Shown: piece by piece, positions 56,890 through 64,000 of the stretch | How the letters are laid out: every line of letters begins with the position of its first letter | Position numbering within the stretch: position 1 is the stretch's first letter | Assembly (NCBI GenBank): GCA_011634665.1 | Contig: WAEK01000027.1 | Location: forward strand, 1 to 64,000 | Length of the DNA stretch: 64,000 nt | Direction: 5' to 3' | Source of the DNA: Mortierella sp. BCC40632 | Taxonomy: Eukaryota; Mortierellomycota; Mortierellomycetes; Mortierellales; Mortierellaceae | The notes under the pieces: model-generated | What the model saw: the letters and a program-made list of their open reading frames with translations, nothing else | What the model was told of the DNA's origin: nothing | Database searches by the model: none | Made by a program: the position numbers and the translations under genes

Positions 56890-57361
56890 AACGCCAAACA
56901 AAGGGTATAATAAATATTCTGAGTGAGCCTTCGCGACGGCCTACATCTCGAAAGCTTCAAAATCTATATCCCCACACCTAACATTTCGAGAAATCCTTCA
57001 GTTCTCGCTCTGCTGTGACACAGCGTGAAGCCATGGTTGAAGAGATGGAAGACCCTAAGAGGTATCAGCTTTAGGGGCGTGGGAACATTGGTCAGGAATG
57101 CATTCTAGAGGAAGAGGGAATACTTTTGGGATGGCCAGCGCGGTCCCTGCGGCCTCAATCCCATGGGGCACATGTATAGTCTCGAACAACTACTAGGCAG
57201 CCACGAGTAATGGAGTCAGATCTCCGATAAATAGGGGGGAGGGATCGCTGTTGAGCTTTGCCTCTCTCTTTCTCTTTCTCTCCATTATTATTATTAATGG
57301 GAAGCTTGGCGCCTGAGTTCAATCAACCTCTGTTCAAGTGTGTTTTATTTACTACATTCCT
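56890..57361. other. Convergent intergenic region
   Basis: 3' flanks of the MYND gene (plus) and the carnitine acyltransferase gene (minus). A GATAAATAGGGGGGAGGG stretch near 57225 looks LTR-like but has no partner. No gene was seen. Confidence 0.5.
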
Positions 57362-59912
57362 TCAGAGCTTGGACTGGGCCTTACGTTGGTCCTCTGGCAA
57401 AGTCTCTTCAACCAAGGTACGCATATCCCTCAAGGCCTGTCGTAAATGTTCACCAAAGACCTTTGTGTTGGAAACCTTGGAATCAAACTTGGACTCGACT
57501 CCAAACTTGAGCAACTTGGCTCCAGAAAGGTAGTTGATACCATATCCGTCAGGATACATCGCTCCAAAGCCCGTACCAATGAAGTAGTCGCCCGCAAAGA
57601 GTCCTGAGGTTGAGAGCAGGAACGCACTGCTCTTTGCAAAGACAGGCTCCTGGAACAATTCATGACTCTCTCCAGGCTGCAGGCACAGACGGAGACCGAG
57701 CAGATGACGGTCACATCCACGGCCATTGGCAACGTCCTTTTGATAGGCCGAATGTGCAGCCAGGGCCGCTCGGAGGCGCTTCAACTTTTCTTCCGGCTGA
57801 ATGTGGATCAAGTAGGTTTGAGATTGTTAGTAAGAGGGATGAGGGAGAGAAACTCTATTAAAACTCTAGAGTATATTCCAAGCATCGAGCAGATATGGTT
57901 CTTTTTTACCTTAACAGAAGGATCTTCCATGGCCTTGCAGAATGCGGCGCTCTCCGAGCTAAGGGTCCTGGTTGTCTCTGTGCGTCCATCACGGAACTGA
58001 CGTGTCGATCCAGTCTCGTAGGTCGCACAAGATTGACCCATCTGTTTGAAATATCCAAGCTGGATTGCCATCTGGAAGTAGGCATCAGGCGAGGCCTTGG
58101 CTGTAGATGCCAATACAGATCCAATTTGAAGGTCAGTCAATTCGTGTGCACTGAAAGGGTAGTGTCATTAAAAAGAAAATCGCTCGAAGCCCATATCTTT
58201 GACATTACCAACTTTCTTGATGAAATCGGCGCCATATTCTTCAAAGTGGATAATTCCACAGTCGCTGTTTTTCGAGAGATTCTCGATGGTGACGGTTGCG
58301 GCCTTGATATGCTCCTGAGTCTTGGCATCAGTCGTGAAGGACAGGTGAGAAGGGGTATCGATAATGCTGTTGGTGCTTGGTGCGTTCAGGTCGGTTGGCT
58401 TCAAGACAACATACTCCATGACAAATGAAGGGATCAATGCATCGCAAGGAGAATGCTATTAGAGTCCAAAAGATTGAGGGGGTTGGATGAGAATGAATTC
58501 GTTTGAGGCTGAAATAAACGTATTTCCAGACCTGTTAATTTTTTTAAACACCAGACCATCGTACCTCTCCATGGCAGGTAAACTTGCCATCCCGCTCAAA
58601 GATCAGGTTCAGCGACTTGTCGCACCAGCGATTATGGCCACCATGTCCATGCATGCCAAACTTGGCCCATTCAGAAAAGTCATCCTTGCGGTCAATCTTT
58701 GTGGGCTCCTTGATCGAGTCCAAGGTGACACAGAAAAGGGCGTCTTCGATCACCTGCAACGACTCTCTGTTCCGAGGATCCAAGACAAGGAGATGCTCAC
58801 GGGCAATTGCCCAGGCATCACGTTGGTCGCAGGTCAACAGGCCAATGGGCGCCGATCGCTTGATGTGCTTCAATTGTGTGAGAGCATTCAGGAACTGTCT
58901 ATGTATCCCAAAAACAAAAACAAAGACAAATCTGAGTTTACTGCACAAAAAAAAAAAAAAAAAAAATCGATGTCCTGTTACACGTGGGAAAACATCCGTT
59001 CAATTCTTTTACCTTTCCACATCTCCGTCCAAGACTCGCTTGCCATCCTTGGAGTAGACGTCGATCTTGAAGAACTGGTCCTCAGCAATCAACACAATAT
59101 GCTTCGTTGTAGAAGGGAAGGCAGCGTTCACGAGTCGGTCACAGCCATGCTGAGGAATGCGCGTAACTCCAAACAGCTGTGTGTACTGGTTCATGCACAA
59201 TGGTCCACTCCTGGTTCGCTCCGGCGCGATTTCTTGCCTAGATCGACCATCAGGTAAAATATCAGTCAATACCATAATGCAAGAGAATCTCAACAGGGGC
59301 AGAGGATCCCAAAAAAACAATAGTAAAAAAGGAGACGGTACCTAAACAATCTCTCGGCATAGTCAACGAGCTGCTGTGTGACATGGGCGGCACGCTTTAC
59401 TTGGAAGGTAGAGTAAACTGGGTTCTCGGCTGTGGGCTGGAACTCTTTAGGGTGGTTGACTTCGTTTTTCATCATGATATACCAGTTTGAGTTGACAAGC
59501 AAGGGCTCCCGCCACTCATGGTACGCTTTGCTATTGTTCAAATGCAACAGCATCAGATACAGAGGACGCTTAACTTTGGCCATTTGGTTTCCACATTTCC
59601 CAGGGTGTAGAGGAGTGTGGGATCTCTTCTTTTTGCGCCTGGATGCATGGTTTTCTTTTGTTACCTGATCCACCAAGTGTCGTTAAGCCAGTTCTTGGGG
59701 GCAGCGCGATCAACATCGAGAAGGCGCTGCTGCAGTGTCTGACCAAGTCCCCCAGGTTTGATAAAGTCCTTTGCAAAGGCCTTGTTTCGCTCGAGTTCCT
59801 CGGGTGTGGTGAGTGGCTCGATACTACGGAGGTACTTTGCCAGGGTCTCCTCCAATGTAGGGACTGGCAACTTTGGAAGGGTTTCTTGGAATGACAGAGT
59901 AGCAGCAGCCAT
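57362..59912 (-). CDS. Carnitine O-acyltransferase (acetyltransferase type), peroxisomal form
   Basis: Seven exons on the minus strand (59912-59665, 59530-59342, 59237-59013, 58898-58565, 58455-58209, 58100-57910, 57796-57362) join to 1869 bp and 622 residues, the usual size of carnitine acetyltransferase. All introns are GT-AG and phases match. The N-terminus (SFQETLPKLPVPTLEETLAKYL) is the family start without a mitochondrial presequence. The catalytic His is residue 333 in GEHSPCDA, which spans the exon 4/5 junction. ASPDAYFQMAIQL and TYETGSTRQFRDGRTET are the carnitine-binding region. The protein ends QSKL, a PTS1 signal, so it should move acetyl or acyl groups onto carnitine in peroxisomes for export to mitochondria. 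Any mitochondrial form would need another start, and none is visible. Confidence 0.95.
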
Positions 59913-60908
59913 GACAGGATCAAGTGGAGATGGATGGCAATGTGGAGATGGGAGCGAACAGGGGATGGCCGATGGGAAAACAAAAAAAAAAAAAAAAAAA
60001 GGGTTCAGACAATGAGATGGACGGATGTCAGGTGGAGCAGACGGCTAAAGTAGAGCGATGATCCGATGGAGAAAGCCTCCCGTCAGGCGACTGGCAGTCG
60101 CTTTTGCGGGGTAGCGGCCCGTGGAGGAGAAACATGTGAAAGCCTGAGACTGACTGACAAAGGCAAATTCGCCCTCTTTGGATACTTTCAATTAGGGAGT
60201 GAGGACGATGTACCTTCCAGGCACACTCACAAAACGAAGCTTACGCGTACGCATACTATTTCTCTTTTGGCAACTCTCGGGTTATCGAGGCGACATCCCG
60301 TCCTACGAAAGTTGCAATAACAGGCAAGGCACCAGAGGCGGCTCGACACCATTGTGAGATAGTCTTTTAGCACGTGAGCCATGTGCTACTTCTATGGACA
60401 TTGGTCGTTATGTTAAAATTATCAGGCCCAACTGACTCTAGCCGATCGATCTTGAAGTGGATGGAGGACCCTCTCCAAACACTCCCTCTAATAGCACGCT
60501 CAGCGAATCTGGAGGACCCTCTCAGTCTGCGAGAGCACAAACGAGATACCTGAATTGTGTGCCAATCCAGACCATTGCTCGGATGACAAATGTGGAGTAG
60601 GCACCCTTACTCTTGCTTTGATACATGTTGGGATGCACCTGTGCTCATTCGTCAATCCGAGGAACACCTCCGAGCTTGATCTTAAAGGGAAACTTCAATG
60701 GAGGTAAAAACACAGCTTTGTTCTTTGTAACATTCTTCCTTACTATCTTCCCGCCTTCAAAGACCAAGTATGAAGTACAATCCACCCCTGCTCTCACTGA
60801 ACAATTAATATCCTTGCAGCGCTTCTCAAATGTTGAATATCCTGAACTGTAAGTTCGAATTAAATAAGCTGCGTTACCGAGGCTATCTACGTTTGCAACC
60901 TTGGATCT
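59913..60908. other. Intergenic region upstream of the acyltransferase gene
   Basis: An A tract (59980-60000) and promoter sequence of the acyltransferase lie within the first 250 bp. GGAGGACCCTCTC occurs twice (60462 and 60508). No gene was seen. Confidence 0.5.
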
Positions 60909-61583
60909 TTACTCGATGGTTTCGCCCAACTGCCGCTCAAAATACTGGGCAGCCCCGACACATTCCTCCGGAATACGCCAAAGGTAATCGCAAAAAGTCG
61001 TTTCTAAATCATCCCACCTCAAAAACCCATCAAGCTGTCCATACACATACAGGAATACACAAGGATCGGGCCTAGGTTTAAAGGCAGTGGCACCGGATGG
61101 TCCTCGTGGTGGTGCTGGGGGCGGCTTGTGTAAGGGTCTGGAAGAGGCAGCAAATGGAATACAATATTCATCCTTCTGAAGAAATTGTTTCTCCTCGGTA
61201 CATTGATCCTTGAGGCATGCCTCCGGATGGAGATCAACTCCTGTATGAACACGCACATGGCAGTACCTAAAACAATTAGTCCTCTTGTCGGAAAAGTCAG
61301 CCTACCCGGTTGTAGTTATATACTCGTATTCAATATTTTCAGTGCACAAAAGCTCCTGGGTCTCTCTGTTGAAGTCTGATGACCCTAAAATATTTTGCTT
61401 GACTACAACATTGGATTCATGATTGCAGTCGACTACATGCATTCTTTAACAACACTGAATGCAGTAGTACCACTCTGCCGTCCCGGCGATTGGTCTCTCC
61501 TCATCCTCTTCCTCCTCTCGGGAGGTGGACGCCACTTTGACTAATGCCATGAACAGACCAAGGAAATGCAAGTTGGACCTCAT
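60909..61583 (-). CDS. Putative small secreted cysteine-containing protein
   Basis: A likely first exon starts at ATG 61583 (MRSNLHFLGLFMALVKVAST), a hydrophobic signal-peptide-like start, then an acidic stretch (REEEEDEERP) and GTAEWYYCIQ. The last exon (to 60909) encodes YCHVRVHTGVDLHPEACLKD, QCTEEKQFLQKDEYC, a proline-rich stretch, then YVYGQLDGFLRW and a final IPEECVGAAQYFERQ. A short middle exon (near 61310-61384, SSDFNRETQELLCTENIEYE) may join them through GT-AG introns, or the first and last exons may join directly at 61478. No known domain. The splice model is uncertain. Confidence 0.5.
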
Positions 61584-62032
61584 CTCTACAGTATCAAAAT
61601 AGCAAAAGTATCATTGGTGTACTGTAGTGTACTGACATCCAGATTTTCTCCTATATAGCAACCATGTTTAGGTAGCACACCTTACTGCAGTTGAATGAGG
61701 GTGCGTTACGGTCTAGAGCCTAATATGTGTGTTGGAGAGAGCTTGGATGTGCTAGTGAATGATGGCAGGTTTGTGTGTTATCTTTATATGTGAAGAAAAG
61801 TGGGGTGGCAAAAAGAGAAAAGTCATGGGTATGGGACACATTGAGAAAAAGGTAGCCTAAAAGACAAAGGGATGGAAGAGAGACTTAATAAAAGAGGACG
61901 AGCTCAAACAAATGGGCCATTACACGATAATATATTGCTGGAATGTCGTTAGCCCGGGCCCAAACCGAGTTAAGGAGAGTACTCCAGAGAGGGGTGTGTT
62001 TTTCGTCTATGTGTAACGCGACAGGGAGGGCG

Positions 62033-62068
<36 letters not shown>

Positions 62069-62500
62069 CAGCAGATCTCAGATCTGTTTGGCGCTTGTTT
62101 CTCCTACGTCCAAGCCACACTTCGCTTGAGTAGCGCATACCAAACAGGCAACAGAGCAGCCAGACCTCTCACCATCACTAGCCCAAGGATTCCTACCCTA
62201 GCCTGCCTACCACAATGCAATGAGATTCTTCAATGATACTTCTTGTGGACACTTGTAGCTTTTTATTGATCTCCTGATAAATATAAATTGACAAAGGTGT
62301 CTCAGAAGCTCCTATTTAAACAGGGATTTCTGGCACTGAAAAGCATCAATTCCTACCTCAAGACCTTTGTACTCACACCAGAACTCTCAACACTGGAAAT
62401 AGCTACGACCATCATAAACACCATCCCCAAGAACCATCGCCTACAAGATCTTCGTTGCTTCTCCTACTCTAGTTCCAAGATTCAAAATCGTAGCCTCGCT
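61584..62500. other. Intergenic region
   Basis: A 31-A tract at 62034-62064 and AT-rich DNA. GATAAATATAAATTG near 62276 could be a TATA region for the next gene, with the following 220 bp as its leader. No gene was seen. Confidence 0.5.
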
Positions 62501-62797
62501 ATGATTGCACGTTTCTCACACACTTTTCTCACTCTTTTGGTCGCCCTCATCATGGTATCTGCTATGATGAGCACCATCCATGCTCAAGGCAGAGCTGGCG
62601 ACGCATGTGGTAGGGCTCAAGATTGTGGCCTTGGAAAACAATGCGATGGTGGCATCTGTACCCAATACGGTGGCGAAGGCGCCCCATGTGGCCAACCTGG
62701 CTACCTATGCCAAGGCGATTGCACGAACAACGTTTGTGGCCCACCACCACCACCACCGGAGCTACCACCCGATGGAGGAGCTGAATTTGGGCCATAA
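62501..62797 (+). CDS. Small secreted cysteine-rich protein
   Basis: The ATG at 62501 gives 98 residues. Residues 1-29 (MIARFSHTFLTLLVALIMVS and on to IHA) form a classic signal peptide with cleavage expected after IHA. The mature part has eight cysteines in about 45 residues (DAC, DC, QC, GIC, APC, YLC, DC, VC) rich in Gly, then a run of six prolines and an acidic tail. The spacing suggests four disulphide bonds, similar in style to Dickkopf- or EB-like modules, but I cannot assign a family. The size, secretion signal and cysteine content fit an effector or cell-wall-associated protein. The upstream open frame from 62288 lacks an ATG and is ignored. Confidence 0.75.
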   Translation: MIARFSHTFLTLLVALIMVSAMMSTIHAQGRAGDACGRAQDCGLGKQCDGGICTQYGGEGAPCGQPGYLCQGDCTNNVCGPPPPPPELPPDGGAEFGP

Positions 62798-64000
62798 TTA
62801 AATGTGGATGATATTCAGAAGTATAGTTGTGGTTGTCCAAAACATTACAGTATTGGCTAACTTTGCAATAAAGGAGCCTCGGTTGAGCTCTCAGTCTTTT
62901 TAGCATGATGGACCAAATACATTTATATAGTTTTATGGTCTATTGCATCCAACAACATACCATATGCTTTTCCTTGAATCAATTTAGAAATGCTGTTACT
63001 TGTTAAGGCCTCATCTACGACTTCAGATATGTCGGTGACAATATCTCCAAAAAGCGAATTATATCCTGATTTAGCTTTCACTTTTCAACATAGAGAATTG
63101 AACGATGACGGCAGATAGGTGTACGCGGAGATCCACCATACATACCTTCCAGAGATAGCTCTAAGTCTCAGTAACCAGCAATGCGTTAATCATCATGGTG
63201 GTGGCTTCAACAGCAGAGGGTCCCAAGAAAATATCCATCATTACAGACGAGTCATTGAAAGGCTATAGTTGGCGAGACGAGCCTCAGAAGCCTTTTGGAA
63301 ATGGTGGTTGGCTGGATGGAGAGGAGAGAAACATGAAAGCATAGATATTTTACAGTATACACTATAAGCATTTTCCACTGATGAGAACCGATAAAAGGAT
63401 CCTTGCCTGCATACCTAAATAGCAGGCGAGGTAGGTGCAGTCTGACAGGTCTGTACAGTGCAGGAGATTGATACCCGCGAACTGAACAAAAAATGAAATT
63501 GTTCATTGTAAGACTCAGAAGATTAGAGGAAAGGGGAACAAAGAAGTGTTGCATTCGGGATTAGTATATCCTAACATGATCCTGCTGATCTTGATAGACC
63601 TTCTATTGTTCGTTCAAGTGTAATTCAGCAAGTATCAAGATTGTTTTGACTACACCTGGTTTCTCTTTTCTTCTTATCTCATTGCTCGTCGTAGATACCC
63701 TGGCTCTCTACTTTCGCTCTGTCCCAAACATAGAAATCCTAGGCTCGTAACGCAGCCGCCGGTCGCCCGTAATAGCAGGAAATAAATCTTGCCTTTTTGG
63801 GCGCGCTGCTATACTTGTCTCCTTAGGCTGGTATCCAATGTGTCCTTAGTAGTGGGCCTCCCAAAAACCCTGAAGAGCCCTAATAATTTTTGACCATGTT
63901 GCGGCCATGCTCGGTGGGAAAAAAAAAAACTTGAGGGGAGCTCAGACATGCCTCCTCACTTCTTTCTTCATTCCCCATATTTTTCTCATTCACTCCCCAT
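62798..64000. other. Right-hand flank without a supported gene
   Basis: The 3' flank of the secreted-protein gene, with AATAAA-like TGCAATAAAGG near 62865. A minus frame at 63252-63554 has no recognisable feature. Nothing else was seen before the window ends. Confidence 0.5.

Noticed and set aside
58100..58140. Extra acyltransferase coding block reading AHELTDLQIGSVLAST
   Set aside because: Joining it breaks the phase, while splicing past it to CCAAGGCCTCG restores both phase and the family sequence KASPDAYFQ. It is intron.

Overview
The window looks like nuclear DNA of an early-diverging filamentous fungus, most likely Mortierellomycota (Mortierella and relatives). This is inferred from conserved genes with GT-AG introns, chromovirus-type Ty3 retrotransposons, several Tc1/mariner elements, a Crinkler-family protein with a P-loop NTPase and a nuclease-like C-terminus, and a PTS1-tailed carnitine acyltransferase. 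The lineage cannot be proven from the sequence alone.

The left third (about 1-24 kb) is a transposon graveyard. It opens inside a broken Ty3 chromovirus (to 6.2 kb) whose gag carries two LTR-like insertions, followed by the 3' end of a second chromovirus. Next come a Tc1/mariner element with a broken transposase (7044-8672), a solo LTR with its target duplication (9109-9291), two decayed Fanzor/TnpB-like C-termini (about 10.0-10.7 and 14.5-15.4 kb), a 145-bp hAT-type MITE, an 804-bp fold-back element and a second Tc1-like element (12090-13721). A complete Ty3 chromovirus with identical 183-bp LTRs and a GGTAC target duplication (17056-22271) sits inside the reading frame of an otherwise unknown gene.

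From 24 kb onward ordinary genes appear: mitochondrial glycine decarboxylase (P protein, presequence split by a second hAT MITE), a two-pass membrane protein, a decayed Crinkler gene, a C2-domain protein, the PP2A catalytic subunit (five exons, 309 residues), an intronless QueA-like gene (a queuosine-pathway enzyme of bacterial type), a MYND-finger protein, a peroxisomal carnitine O-acyltransferase (seven exons, 622 residues) and two small secreted cysteine-containing proteins. Between them lie three 28S rRNA fragments that share one boundary, LTR relics, microsatellites and long A/T homopolymers.

The host genes do not form an operon. They serve separate roles: glycine and one-carbon metabolism in mitochondria, acyl-carnitine shuttling from peroxisomes, phosphatase signalling and possible secreted effectors. 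The most notable items are the QueA-like gene, the Fanzor relics with a repeated 3' hairpin, the MITE that split the glycine decarboxylase presequence, and the shared 28S breakpoint.
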